DNA of 64,000 bases from Letharia columbiana (lineage: Eukaryota > Ascomycota > Lecanoromycetes > Lecanorales > Parmeliaceae): the NCBI RefSeq assembly GCF_014066305.1, contig NW_023501037.1:1426501-1490500 (forward strand). Direction: 5' to 3'. A program made the position numbers and the translations under genes. How positions within the stretch are numbered: position 1 is the stretch's first letter; the number at the start of each line of letters is the position of its first letter. The notes under the pieces are model-generated. The model was given only the letters and a program-made list of their open reading frames with translations. It ran no database searches and was not told where the DNA came from. Shown here in pieces: positions 11,801 through 24,034 of this stretch.

Positions 11801-13861
11801 CTCAAAAGCTACCCATTGAACACAAGAATGGAATGAGATTATAAAACGGTAGGCTGGTGATGGGTTGATTGAATATGACGATCAATCTGTCGCGTGCAGT
11901 TTTGTTTTGCCAACCTGAAACTTGGGTACAAGAAGCGAATGAAAAGTCTGATCCACCCCACAACTATTCTTGATTATTATGGCGACGATGTCAGATTGCT
12001 TCTATCGAGTGCTGAAATGATCGAGGATGGATGACGTTGCTGATGGACTGGTGTGGTGTTGATAACGAACGTGGAGGAAGGACCAGGCAAGTTGTTTGAC
12101 TGCGCAGTTGCTCCGCGCTACCAAATTTTGCGCTGTGCCTTCCAACAGGTCCAGTGAACGATACTGCTGACCTTTTCTGCCAGTAACAACCCCGAGCGAG
12201 CGACAGATATCGCCAGCAGCAATGACAGGCAGATCGATTGAGGTGCGGAAGTAAAGAGAGACGGTGTGAGGGTAGGAGAAGAATAGGAGGGGGCTTGGTG
12301 AGAAAAGGGAGAAACAAAGCACGGCGATACCCACCAGGATTTTCCGCTAAGCTCAGGTGGATTATCACACCCTACAGAAGCTGTTGTGATTGGCTGACGC
12401 TTGTACTGATGTAATTTGTTGACATGTGTACCTTACAATATTACATACCCCAAACCTGCTGCCTGTACGGAGTAACAGCGCCCACCAGAGCACACACAAA
12501 GTACGGACTTAGTCGGTTCCCACAATGCCAAGGTCCTTCTACATTATTGACTTACTGTTCATGTCGATTCCGACACACATTAGGGCGACAACTCTTCTCC
12601 AACCGAAATACTCAATAACTTTGTCAGGAAGGCGGAATGTAGAGTTTGCGAGGTCCCGATATACATGGTAATTGATCCCGCCAGTTTCGACGGCCACAAG
12701 CTATAAGACATCACGGCTTCCTCGATGCACGGATTCTACGACTAGCTAGAAGAAGCCATTATGATGCCCTCCTTCTCTCTTACCAAGTTTTCTAATCGGT
12801 ATCCCTCTTTCTGTTTTGTGAGCAAATCGAATGAAGAAAATGGTTGGACCGGTTGATAGGGCAGCGAAATCGAAAAGGGGATAAAAATAGTTGTTGGTGG
12901 CAAGTCCTTGCTGGGATCATCGCGAAGATCATGGATAAAGGGGCACCCACCCCCAGTCTCACGGCCTATCTGCTGCCATGAATAGATTGGAAATTTACAG
13001 CCGCTGCATTACAGTACATGTATGGTATCTCGATAAAATACGGTTTTCAATACTGCTGACTTGCTCAACCCCATGAAGGTTTATAGGGGGCTCAGAAAGC
13101 TTATGCTCCGGTTGCCGAGACAGAGAGAGCGATGCTGCCTGCAAGGCCACGTCCGCACCGGCTTGTACGCCATACACGCTGGCTCTTGATATTTATGCCC
13201 TAGACTTACCATCCACCGGTCACCGTAGCAGCAGTAACCACTTGGCAACGGTTGCTGGTCCTACCCGTATGAGCTTGTGCACGTGACCTGTGTCTATCTT
13301 TGCCCTTTTATTAGCGTGAAGGCTTGCGTGGCTCGCTCAGGAGGAGGCAAATTGGACCAACCTAACTACATAGGTAGGTAGAGTAACTCACCAATGACCT
13401 ACGGAGTACCTACCTTACCTATTTCGACTTAGCTCAAAGACGAAGTACGTGCCGTGTTTTAGAGGCTTAGACGCCGACTTCTGCGGCAATGGCATAGGTG
13501 TTTCGAAGTCAACACTACTTTACTTAGTACTTACCTTACTTTACAGTTTACTATTCAAAATTCCTGTCAAACCCTCTCTTCTCCTCATTACTCACTATCA
13601 TTCTCTCACCACTTCCCATCTCTCATTCATACCCTCGTTTGTCTACTTGGTCTCAGAGCGACACTTCATTGAGGCATTGGGGCGGGGCCGAGTCTCTCGT
13701 TCACCTGCACCTTCCCACTTCATTGTTAAGTGTTTCTTAATTCCCTTTCGGGCGCAGGACAACAGGACACGCTCGACTCTTGCATTGACATCATCAACAA
13801 CAAATTCATTCAATCATCATCCACATCTCCTTCTTCATCGCTACACCCATCACTAGTAGTC
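11801..13861. promoter_or_regulatory. Divergent promoter region of FKS1 and the GH72 gene
   Basis: About 2.2 kb separate the two start codons and no gene is seen between them. The part near the GH72 start is pyrimidine-rich (13560-13860), as often seen in highly expressed fungal promoters. Around 13371-13425 there are repeated TAGGTAGGTA and ACCTACC tracts and a TACGGAGTA palindrome. No specific factor site can be claimed. Confidence 0.4.
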
Positions 13862-15719
13862 ATGAAGGGCCTGGGAATTGCGTCGGCGGGTATCGCTGCC
13901 GCCACATGGTTCGCTGCGTCAGCGGTCGCTCAACTTGACCCGATCGTGATCAAAGTATGCTCTTTCCACTGGCTTTCCTCTTCCAGCTTCTCTCTGATAA
14001 CCTTATGAATCGTTCAGGGCTCCAAGTTTTTCTACAAGACAAACGGCACTGAATTGTAGGCAGCCCCGTGGCAGTACAAAAGGAGCGTGCTCACCACTTT
14101 GCCCACAGTTTCATCAGAGGCGTGGCCTACCAACGTAAGCTCGCCGAAACCACCGTCCACGCAAATCAGCTCTGACTTGCATTAGAGGATTTTTCTGGCA
14201 ACGGGTCTACAACGACGACCACTGGAGGCACTGGATACACAGACCCGTTAGCAAATGCTACGAATTGTGCCCGCGATATTCCTTTGCTACAAGGACTCCA
14301 GACGAATACCATCCGTGTCTATGCTGTTGACCCAACACAAGATCACTCCGAGTGTATGCAGATGCTCACAAAGGCTGGGATCTATGTCATATCCGACCTT
14401 AGCGAGCCTGCCGTATCTATCAACCGAGATACGCCTGAATGGAACGAAGCAATTTTTGACCGATACGCCAGTGTTATCGATGCTTTTTCGAACTACACCA
14501 ACACCATTGGCTTCTTCGCCGGCAATGAAGTGTCGAACGCTCCCAACAACACCGCTGCAAGCGCTTTTGTCAAGGCCGCCGTTCGAGACATGAAAGCTTA
14601 CATTGTTAGTAAAAACTATCGAGCCATGGGCGTTGGATATGCGTCGGACGATGATGATACTCGGATAGAGCTTGCAGATTACTTCAATTGCGGCACTGCC
14701 GCGGAAAGCATCGATTTCTGGGGTTACAACATCTACTCCTGGTGCGGGCAATCTTCCTACAGTGCCTCTTCGTATGAGGCTCGGACCCAGGAGTTCTCAT
14801 CCTACAACGTTCCTGCGTTCTTTGCTGAATACGGTTGCAACAAGGTTGAGCCGCGACCGTTTGATGAAGTGGGCACACTTTTCGGCTCTGATATGACTCC
14901 CGTTTGGTCTGGCGGGATTGTTTACATGTACTTCCAGGAAGCTAACGATTATGGTAAGCTCTGTGCTTCGTGCTTTTGTCAACGGTGCTGATTAAAGCAG
15001 GGCTCGTGACAATCGGCAGCGACAACAAGGCTACGACGTTGTCCGACTACGACAATCTCTCCACTGCGATGGCCAAAGTGTCACCAAGTGGCGTCAACTC
15101 AGCCTCTTACACGCCTTCCAACTCTCCCCAAGCTTGTCCTACAACCAGTACCTGGCAAGCTGCAACCAACTTACCTCCAACTCCCAACGACGCCATTTGC
15201 CAATGTATGGTCCAGAATCTTACTTGTGTTGCCAAATCTGGCCTCAGTGAAGATAGTATAACAACTCAGTTCAACTACATCTGTGATCCCGCACAGGGCA
15301 ACAATTGCGGTGGTATCCTTGCCAACGGCACTACCGGTGTGTACGGCGCATTCTCTGGGTGCAGCGACAGCGAAAGACTCTCTTATGCCTTCAACCAATA
15401 CTACCTGAACCAGACCGCCACAAACACCCAAAACACAAGCCCTTGCGAGTTCTCTGGGACTGCTCAGAAGGTCACCCCTAAGCTTGCCTCCAGTTGCAAG
15501 GCCGTTGTAAGCCAGGCGGGCTCGGCAGGGACTGGCTCTATTACGAGCACGCCTACCGGTGGTAGTAGCACTGGCAGTGGCTCTAGCTCTGGCACCACTT
15601 CTACCAGCAAAGCCGCCGCAATTATACTCAGTGTGCCTACCTTCGACTTCGGGATTCTCAAGCTTGCTGCCTATGTCACAAGTGCAATGTTTGTTGGTGC
15701 TGGAATGGTCCTACTGTAA
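13862..15719 (+). CDS. GPI-anchored 1,3-beta-glucanosyltransferase (GH72 plus CBM43/X8)
   Basis: Gas/Gel family enzyme that cleaves a beta-1,3-glucan chain and joins it to another, elongating wall glucan at the outer membrane face. Introns are 13955-14017, 14056-14108, 14135-14185 and 14954-15000. The order is signal peptide ([20 protein letters not shown]), GH72 catalytic domain, a Cys-rich X8/CBM43 domain (about residues 360-450, beginning near [10 protein letters not shown]), a Ser/Thr/Gly-rich stretch, and a C-terminal hydrophobic segment ending VGAGMVLL, as for a GPI signal. The two catalytic glutamates are in FFAGNEVSN and FFAEYGCN. Closest described homologues are Gel1/Gas1-type proteins with the CBM43 module. 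It is transcribed away from FKS1, whose product it would act on. Confidence 0.94.
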
Positions 15720-16101
15720 TTTATCGTACATCAAGATATCTGTTGGGGGGAAACGTGCTTTAGCCGCCTTAGAGCAGGCCGTTGGACCTCCAAACGCTTA
15801 GATGAGGATGCGCTCAAGAATCGAAGTGCTTTAACAGTGACTGTGTCACAATGGTTTTCTTTATTCACGTTAGAAACGAAGGTCATTATGGGTGTATGCA
15901 TGCCTCAAGAGGCAATACAATGATAAACACAAATGATAAACACAGAAAATGTACTGGCATCCTTTGCAAATTAGTAATCGGAACTGCTGAAGCAATTTGG
16001 CGGAAGTGTCGCCCCAGGAAACGGAAAGTAAACACAACTTCTCCCTGCCGACTGGAATACCAGTGACTGAATCTGTAGCTGAATTTGAGCAAGGCTACAA
16101 C
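15720..16101. other. Intergenic region before the SprT-like gene
   Basis: 3' end of the GH72 gene and promoter of the SprT-like gene. The frame of the next gene stays open back to about 15997, but only non-ATG codons precede 16102. No other feature seen. Confidence 0.4.
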
Positions 16102-18241
16102 ATGGCTAGACTTAATGATCCGTTAGACAGTGACGATGAACTTCCGGAGCTTTCTACCATACTGAGGCCTCAGACAGACGCCATCATTAGAATTCTGGCC
16201 AAGACTCCGAAGCAAGAGCACCGCAAGATGCCATCCCAAACAAAAGCAACCAAGACCTTAGCAAACGAGGATTTACTAACAGAAAGGCATATAATTGCTC
16301 CGAGCACCTTCACTAAAGTCTCTTCGACCGAGCCGCAGTCCAAGAAGCAACGGCCTCTAGGGCATCTAAAGCAAGCTCACGTAAACTCCCTGCTTCTCCC
16401 TATTTCCGACGCAATAATCAGTAATGCCAGGAGCGAAGATTGTCGGAGCATAGAGGCAGGGGATACCGTATCAAATCGAGCCAGTCCATGGAGATTAGCC
16501 AAGGCTACTGCGGACTATAGCAAGCTTGCTCAAGCGTCGGCCAATACAAGCATACTGAATCATCATCATGACGATTCCTCCACCGATCTTTCTGGTTTCA
16601 TAGTGCCTGATTCTGCTAGTGATGGGGAATCACTGTTACCAAGGTCGCTGAAGATGAAGAAGAAGAAGAAGAGCCGAACCCCGAAGAAGATTTCTACAGC
16701 AAACCCTCAAGAACCCGGCTTTCGAGAATCTAGACGGCCTCAATCAAACACACTGCAGCCCTCTGGAACGACTGCTTTGATCTCACCTGAAGAGAAGAAC
16801 AGTAGTGGAGTATGCCTGGAGTCTCCACCAAGTAATGGGCCTTTCGGATCCGAGCTGCTTGAGGCAAATCCAAACCAAGATGGCCATCTCACATCGTAGG
16901 TTCTTTGTTCAAATTCGCCATTGCAACAGCTAAGTACTGTGAAGCTCCCCTACTGAGTTCAGATCGCCATATGAGTCCGAAGACAAACATCATCCATTCA
17001 CGCCTCCATCGAGTCCATCGAAATCGAAATTGAAGTCGCCCTCCAAACGGCCTTGCATGCCACCGTCACCATACCGGCCGAGTATAGACGCGTTCTGGAG
17101 CCAAGATCTTGTCAACGACTGGACCGAGCAGTACTCGCCTAGGAAAATAGTCGAGTCTCCACATAAGTTTCGACTTCCTTCTATGGATAAAGACGAAGAG
17201 TTATCGCCTGCTGAATGTCCCCACAAGGTTCCAATGAAAAGCCCAGCAAAGAAAGATAAGAAAGTTATCGAACAACGGAAGCTGTTCGATGAGAAAAAAC
17301 ATGAGCTTGGCACCGTTTTCCTGGCCGAGCTTGATCAGACAATTACTAATGGACAGATTGCTTCAATGGCACAATCAACCGGAGGTGTTCATATCATTTG
17401 GAGTAAGAAGCTTTCATCCACTGCGGGTAGGGCGAGTTGGAGACGGGAGGCCATAGGCTCAAAGAATGATGATGGATATGTATCGAACACCACCCATCGT
17501 CATCACGCATCCATCGAGCTCGCCGAGAAAGTCATTGACGATGAAGGTGAAATCAGTCCCAATCACCCCATCATGAAACAAGCTGACAAGATCTAAGACC
17601 GTCTCATCAACGTAATAGCACATGAATACTGCCACTTGGCCAACTTCATGATTAGTGGCGTAAAGGATAGTCCACATGGCAAAGACTTCAAAGAATGGTA
17701 ATTCTCCTCCCTGCCGCTCTCACTTCCCCTTCAAGAAGTGAGTACTGAGACGTCCTCTTCGATTTCTAGGGCACGCAAGTGCACCAACGCTTTCTCCCAT
17801 CGCGCCATCAACGTCACAACAAAACACAGCTACACCATTGCATACAAGTACATCTGGACTTGCATGTCTCCCACATGCGGATTAGAGTATAAAAGACATA
17901 GCAAGTCGATTGACCCGTCGAAACATTCATGCGGCAATTGCAAGGGAAAATTAGTGCAGGTGCAGCCAGCGCCGAGGAAGGGGGTAGGGGCAGGTAAACG
18001 AAGTGGGTATCAGGACTTTGTCAAACAAGAAAACGAGCGGGTACGACTCGAGAACCCGAAGGCAGGCTTCGGGGAAGTAATGTCCATCCTAGGTAAGGAA
18101 TTCAAGGAGCGGAAGAGGAATGAGGCTGAGAGAGCGAGCGGTGTTAGAAAACATAGCGCTTTGGAGAAGACTAGTTCAAGTGAGCTCGATTGTCTGGATT
18201 TTGTGGTCAGGAAGTTGGATTTTCTGAATCTAGAAACCTGA
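16102..18241 (+). CDS. SprT-like zinc metalloprotease domain protein (GCNA/ACRC-like)
   Basis: Likely nuclear protease of the SprT class, whose members process DNA-protein crosslinks or chromatin proteins. Exons are 16102-16895, 16963-17546, 17598-17697 and 17770-18241, about 649 residues. The N-terminal half (to about residue 330) is low-complexity, Ser/Lys-rich and acidic, with a KKKKKSRTPKK basic run, typical of the disordered arm of GCNA-type proteins. The SprT domain follows (KKVIEQRKLFDEKKHELGT...). Its HExxH zinc site is in INVIAHEYCHLA, encoded in the 100-nt third exon. A second histidine follows in SPHGKDFKEW. The C-terminal part has a four-cysteine zinc ribbon (CxxxxC...CxxC, in TCMSPTC and SCGNCKGKL). 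The start at 16102 gives MARLNDPLDSDDELPEL. Domain identity is clear; the cellular substrate is not known from sequence. Confidence 0.85.
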
Positions 18242-18403
18242 GCACGTCTCTGTATAGTGCATTGTGGGCGTTGTACCGTGCATATCGGCACTCTCTAGGC
18301 ACCATGGTCATTCATACTCCGCTCTCCCTCGCCCTGAATATTTAACAAGGGTGGCAATTACCGTATCGTCCATCTAAGATACTTTCAGCCTTATGTTCTC
18401 AAC

Positions 18404-19355
18404 TTACTCGCCGCTGAACAGTCCCCAGTCTTTGATCGCGAAGCTCGTCACAATCTGGTGGTACATATTTCCTACTTCCTGTTCGGTCTCCCCGTGTAGT
18501 GTCCCGGTTTCTGTCTCATTTGGTATCTGGCCCTCGGTCTCACTAGCGAGATGGGGTGTGTTCAACGTGATGACTATATCCGTGCTCTGCTCTACCAGCC
18601 GGATGAGAGTGAAATAGATGTCGGTATGAGTAGGGGTGAGAGAATTTGCAGCTACGGTCGAAGCAGGAGGTTTGGTGATTGCTGTGAGAGCAAGAACGGG
18701 TGTGGGAGGTCTGTGGGGGAACAAGCGGGGTCAGGAAAGTTCCAAGTAAGATGAATGAACAGGAGCATCATCAGGTATATTCTATGTATTCATGATAGAA
18801 GAAAATTCCACGCATACCAGAAAGTGGAAGAAGACGAAAGCTTACGGGAAGTTAGGCAGCTCTGCGTTTTCAACAATGGACCTCATGCTCTTAGTATCTT
18901 TTTCCGCAACGATATCAGCGAAGTGGTATTCCAGAGCTTCTTTGTCAGTTGAAAGGTGAGAGACTCGTTCAGTGATATCGAAAGTCAGGGATATGAAGCC
19001 GTTTTTGTCGAGGTAGGCTTCTTGATTGTCTGGAACTTGGCGAACATTGCTGTCAGAAAAATGAGGGTTAGCTGATGCAAACAGTGAAGAAATTGGCCGA
19101 AGCATCAATGGTGGTTCTTGTACTGTGAGATAGGAATTGCAGAAATCTCTACGTAAGTAGCTGCTCATCGGACCGGCAAGAAAGAGACTTGGGAAAGAGA
19201 TAACCATGAATGGGTTTGACGACCGTGAGATTCTCCAAGGTGAAGGCAGTGAGATGACATAGTGATCTGTCTTACCTGACATCGGCAAAGTTGGAGGGTA
19301 TATTAGCTGTGATGGCTCCGCCAAAGAGTTCTGTGTGTTCGAAAGCCGTTGTCAT
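18404..19355 (-). CDS. MOG1: Ran-binding nuclear import factor Mog1
   Basis: Small Ran GTPase-binding protein that promotes nucleotide release from Ran and supports nuclear protein import. Exons are 19355-19276, 19049-18846 and 18710-18404, 196 residues, normal for Mog1. The N-terminus MTTAFEHTELFGGAI and the segment VRQVPDNQEAYLD...DITERV are family hallmarks. The end reads FAIKDWGLFSGE. The first intron (226 nt) and second (135 nt) are long compared with most introns nearby, but I see no convincing match to the repeated intron family. Confidence 0.9.
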
Positions 19356-20136
19356 GATATACAACTTTGTTGAGAGCGAGGCTCGATGAAAGGCGGGCAG
19401 TCGTTGTCCGTTGACTCTACGTAGAGGCTGACGGATATATGAGAGGAAGGGGAGTAATTATGATTGGGAGGGCTGGGACTCATGGGTTCATATATTGCGA
19501 GATGGACGAGCCGATTCCACCGGAGTTTCAGGCAGAGTAGGCAGCAAGTCCAACTCAGGCTGCCGTTAGGTAGACTTTCTCGAGTTGTCGATACCATTGT
19601 TAGAGTAGTGGACCTCATCCTCATCACCTCAAAAGGTGGCAACTGTATCTTGACAAGTAATTTTCTAGATGATGGCTAACATCGCCTTGACTTTGGCATG
19701 TCAATTATGAGAATCACCAGAACGAGACAAAATTCGTGTGCCTCGTGCCATCATGCCTTCCCCGCACGACCTCCAGTCCCTTCTCAAGTCCCTTGCCAAC
19801 CAATTTCAGTCTTCAAAGCTCCTGCTCTCTTCTACACCACTCAAAGCTATTCATATATCGCTTACAGTCTTCGCCGCTTCTAAAATGGCCCAAGGTCCAC
19901 GTTGGGTAAGGTAGGTGACAATTAGCCTAGCCTGCCTTTCCTTCGGGACTCCAACGCGCCCAAGAGCTACCCCCCAGTCGTACCGGATTAAAACGTCTTC
20001 GTCTTCGTACGTACCTCTTTCATGATCCTTCACAGGTTAATGAGGCCATTGGGCTTGTGAGACACGACGTTTCAAGAAAAACCTTTCCACTTCTTTGGAC
20101 CACCACAATTCATATCCTGAGAGACGTATGCTAATA
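19356..20136. other. Intergenic region with an uncertain small open frame
   Basis: Upstream of MOG1. On the plus strand an ATG at 19756 opens MPSPHDLQSLLKSLANQFQS and stays open to a GGTAAGG donor-like site near 19906. A following exon from about 20036 (after a CACAG acceptor) can be joined for about 30 codons. I do not recognise the product and cannot tell a real short gene from chance or from the 5' part of a decayed gene. Confidence 0.25.
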
Positions 20137-20645
20137 CTGAGAACGTGATTCAAGGACTATGAAGGACCCTTTCCGGAAGTCTGCTTACAACAGTGATATC
20201 CTTCAACCTTCAATGATCCCGATTTTTCACACCCTGAAACCCGCAACTCCCTTTAATTCCACACGGCGGATCAGCATAAGATGTACTGAAAGGCGCTACT
20301 CATGGGCGATGATGCAGTCGCAGAGAAGATACTAGTAGGGTCAGGACCTGCTGAGGCGAAGGCGTTGAGTAGGGAGATGAGTAACTTTGATCAGGAGGTG
20401 TGGGATGCGAACTGCAACGGAGTTGTGGAGGAAGGGAATCTTTTGAAGTTTCAGCGAAATGAAAACTTGAAGGACGTGCTACTGGCACCACCAGGACTGG
20501 GCATGTGTGGAAACGAGTCCGACTAACAAGGTATGGGCAATTGGCTTCAACACAGAGGACGCAGTAAAGTGTGAGAGCGACTGGGGGGGAGAATAAGCTT
20601 GGAAAGGCATCGATGAAAGTCAGGGAGCAGTTGGCTGCTCATTGA
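20137..20645 (+). pseudogene. NADAR-domain protein pseudogene
   Basis: The plus strand encodes a clear NADAR (YbiA-like) domain remnant. Members are proposed to act on ADP-ribose or riboflavin-pathway N-glycosides. The readable path is a YPSTFNDPDF segment, then FHTADQHKMY, KALLMGDDAVAEKIL, AEAKALSREMSNFDQEVWD and VVEEGNLLKFQRN, then after a frameshift near 20490 CVETSPTNKVWAIGFNTEDA. In-frame stops interrupt it at about 20196 (where the family has Trp), 20255 and 20288. A second frame change near 20585 precedes the last segment, which ends at 20645. The stops and shifts occur inside the most conserved motifs, so it is broken rather than mis-spliced. Confidence 0.8.
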
Positions 20646-20871
20646 CTGCTCAGAAACCTTCTTATACTAGGTACCATTTCCTTCGACAAGATATTTCAAG
20701 TTTTAGCGTATCCAAAATCCATAGACATTCCCCCTCCCCTAAGTTGCCAAGCATTGCCATGGATTTTGAATACGCTAAATCCGGGCGGAGAACGCGGTCC
20801 ACCTCGCGTGATTCCACTAGCCAGCCGAGCCAGATTGATTCTCTCCTCCTATCGATCCAAGACCTTACACA

Positions 20872-22394
20872 ATGACAATGGATGGCTCGAACTGCGCAAC
20901 TGCCGCAGAAATTGATACGCTGGCAAAAAGTCTGCGCTTGCAACTGAAAGAATGGGAGCAATCTTTCGCAATGGCGCATCAAGGTCGCAAAGCTGGACGC
21001 GAAGACATCAAGCAGCACCCCGATATAGGTCAGAAGCTCTCAATTTGTTATCTTTCGCAACCATCTGCTGATGCAACCAAGCATACAAGTACAAGCAGTA
21101 TGATAGACTGCGAAGATCTTCTTCAAAACAAGCCACCCCTCACAACACCACTCCCTCGAGAAAGCGGCCTACTACCAACCCATACCCTGTGCCCTCAGCC
21201 CGCTCTCCATACAAGCGTCCGAAGCACGCTCACTATACCCACCCCTTAACAAGTCGCTCCAGTGACCCACCGTCTCCTACGCACGTGTCTCCTAGGATCC
21301 ACCGCACGTCGATCGGGCCTACACCTCAGAAGGATGGCCAAGTCCTCGGGCTCTTCGATCAACTTTCCACATCCTCAAACTTGCAGACACCTTCCAAACG
21401 AAAAGCGCTTCGCTCGGTAGGAGGCAACATGCTAGCTACACCCTCCAAGCGTCCCCAACCGAAGGATCGAAAGGACACAGATAGAATGCACCAAAATTCT
21501 CCCATAAGCGGCACCAAGAGCGAGCTTCTCAACGATCTTTTTACCCCTTCTACCCGCCGCACAACGGATTGTTCCACTCCAGCTTCGCGGAGTGGAGTAT
21601 CGAAACTTCGCTCCGACGACACACCTGCCTTTCTAAGGCGAGATAGCCAGCGCGCTGACGTGGAAAAGGAGAATGTCTTAAGAGATGAAACGGGAGTCTC
21701 ATGGAGTCCAGTAGCCATCCGCAGACTGCCCAAGGCTGCTGGCCGAGGTCTGAGCGCACTCGTGAGAGGATTGCGGCAGATGGAGGATGAAGGGTTGGAT
21801 GAAGAGTTGGATATGCTAAGAGAGATGGAAAGCGAGATTACTCCCAGAAACCACTTGGATCAGCCCAAGGTCTTTGTCAACGATAGCCAGAGGCCGGATA
21901 TGCCTCTTGGGCCCGACGGCGGCCTTGAAAGCGATGAAGATGGCGTGGAATATGCGAACGAAGGAAAAGGAAGGAACGGCAAGCCATTGAAGGTGTGGAA
22001 GAAGAAGGGGCAAAAGCGGACGACGAGAAGGGTGCTCATGAAGCCGAATACCGCAAAATGGAAGCCCGAACCGGCTTGGAAAGTTGGCCAAGCTAATAGA
22101 GATGAAGAAGATGGTATTGCTGAGACACAGACCGTGAGTGCTGATCGGTCGATAGACTGGAAAGAACGTGGCTGCGACAGCGACGAATACAAAGACATAG
22201 AAGGTAGTCAAGGAGCAACGAGGGCTGAAAACGGTAAGAGGGATGCGGTTGACAAGTTGGGAAAGAAAGAAGGATTAGCAAAGAAAGTAAAGAAGAAGAT
22301 CAGCGCAACAGCGCATGCCAACTTCAGAGCGCTTAAGATCAAGAACAAGCAGTCGAAGGGGAAGAAGGGTGGTAAATTCGGTCGGAAACGGTGA
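20872..22394 (+). CDS. SLD2: DNA replication regulator Sld2
   Basis: Replication initiation factor that, when phosphorylated by CDK, binds Dpb11 to load the replicative helicase. One intron (21029-21081) gives 489 residues. The N-terminal domain with LKEWEQSFAMAHQGRKAGRED and IKQHPDIAYKYKQYDRL is the conserved Sld2/RecQL4 signature. The centre is rich in SP/TP sites (for example SPIS, TPSK, SPTH), consistent with CDK control. A Trp/Lys-rich block (PLKVWKKKGQKRTTRR) and a very basic C-terminus with ATAHANFRALKIKNK follow, as in other fungal Sld2 proteins. Spliced phases agree and the start is the first ATG of the frame. Confidence 0.9.
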
Positions 22395-22611
22395 TTGAAA
22401 CTCAGAATGCAAAGCGGGTGTCTACCTCAATAAATTGACCCCTCAGTTCATCTCTTCTTTATTGTAGTGCTCGGGCCTGCGCTGGGCGACATCTCACGTT
22501 CAAGAAGCTCCACCTCACCTCCTGGCGGCCGTGCTAAGTCGTTGACTGGAAAGCCTCACATGATGGTGCCCGAACGCTCCTTGGGTGTTTGAATTTGGAT
22601 ATTGATCATGC

Positions 22612-23720
22612 TCAGCCGGGACCGGAGGGGTACTGGCTGCTGTATCTTGGGAGATGACCGCGATACGGGACATAGCGGTCACTGCGTCCGTACGAGGTTC
22701 TCCGAGCCGGGGCCTTTGAATGCATTGAGTCGATCCTATGTTGCGGTTGTTCCATGCTCCTTCGGCTCTGACCATGTGGAGATGTCTGGGCTTTGTATTC
22801 AGGCCTCGTGATAGGAATATCGTATTGCACGTGGCGATCCCAGTCTTCCAATGACGTGTATGGACTTCGGAGCCACGCTTTGAGCTCATGAAGAAACAAA
22901 CGAGTATTGTCTCTCCCTAGGAATTCCTGCAGCATGTCTTCCGCCTGACTGCCTTTCACGTCCACAGTTTTCAAGATTGCAACAATGTACTCGAGCAGAA
23001 ATTCCGCATTGTTTGCTCTTCTGGTGACGCCCTCTTCCCAAATGCCGTCTGGGTTCAAAAATTGAAATACCTGCAATTCCCTTCGTATCCATTTCTTTGC
23101 ACGCGAGACTAGCTCTTGATGTTGAACAAACAGCTGAGGTGTCAGGTCTCGAAATCTTGATAACCGATTCGAGCCAACATGAAGTGAGTAGAGCCGGAGG
23201 CTGTAAATGTCCTTGCGATGCAGTAAAGCGGTGTCTAGGTTCACTGGGACTCGAATCCGGGGTCTTCGCGGTCTCCAGCTGGAAATCCGCCGCTGATCAT
23301 GGCCGTTATTGAAATGAGAGGGTCTCGAAGGGACAACGCTTGATGATTTCTCTCTTGTGTTCGATGTAACTTTGTAGACTTTGAAGTCCTCTGGCGAATT
23401 CCAGTCGTATTCCACTGAGTGCACTTCAGTGTTACCTGCGGCTCCTGTTAGCCAGAGCATCTCTCGCCAGAGGGTTCTCAACACAAACACAAGGGACAGG
23501 CAGAGCGTTCTTGAAGCCAGCTCACAAGGCACAGGAAGTCAAAGCTGTAATGGCGACATGGGGAGGCCACAGCTCTCTCAGAGACCGTGTCAAGGCATAT
23601 AACGCAAGGGTCGATATGAGTGCCTGTTCCCTCTGTAGTCGCCTTGATCTCGTCGAGGGTACCCTCTAGCACCCTTATTTTAGTAACGTTGATACTCTTA
23701 TCCTCCTCCCCCTCCATCAT
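22612..23720 (-). CDS. RING-finger protein, probable E3 ubiquitin ligase (Topors-like)
   Basis: The N-terminal quarter holds a C3HC4 RING: CVICLDT, SPCRH, FLCLVSW and CPLC, expected to recruit an E2 enzyme. One 53-nt intron (23436-23488) falls directly at the last RING cysteine codon, so CPLC continues with [11 protein letters not shown]. The rest (about 260 residues) contains a helical region around [17 protein letters not shown] and [15 protein letters not shown]. It ends in a Ser/Arg/Tyr-rich tail. The arrangement of RING plus a following helical domain resembles Topors/Asf1-type fungal RING proteins, but this is weaker than the RING call. The gene is divergent from the HAD-SAK gene, with 314 bp between start codons. 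Confidence 0.75.
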
Positions 23721-24034
23721 GCGCAGCTCCTAAATTGTCAAGCAGACGAAACAAATGGCCCTGGGCGCGGGGTTCTTTGATTTGCGCCACAGGCCCCAGC
23801 TTGGCGCGCTAAAAGCGGTAACGGCGGAACTTCGGAGGCAAGGATGCAGCGATTCGTTGATATTACATATATGTACCCTTAGAGTTCTTCTATTGGAACA
23901 GACACTGGAACAACCTTCAAGCAAGCGTCAGGTCTCGTCTTCTCCATAAAATACATTCTTGACAAGTGGATAGATATGAACGACTAATGGCCCAAGCATG
24001 ACGTATGTTTATAATAAGGTTGTGCCTTGAGAAG

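Noticed and set aside
12002..12368. Overlapping minus-strand open frames in the FKS1/GH72 promoter
   Set aside because: No domain, no splice support and no codon pattern of a gene. They lie upstream of the FKS1 5' leader.
18711..19275. Long MOG1 introns as members of the repeated family
   Set aside because: Neither has the ACATGTCT blocks nor the GCTGACTCC 3' block. They are kept only as possible decayed copies in the length-class finding.
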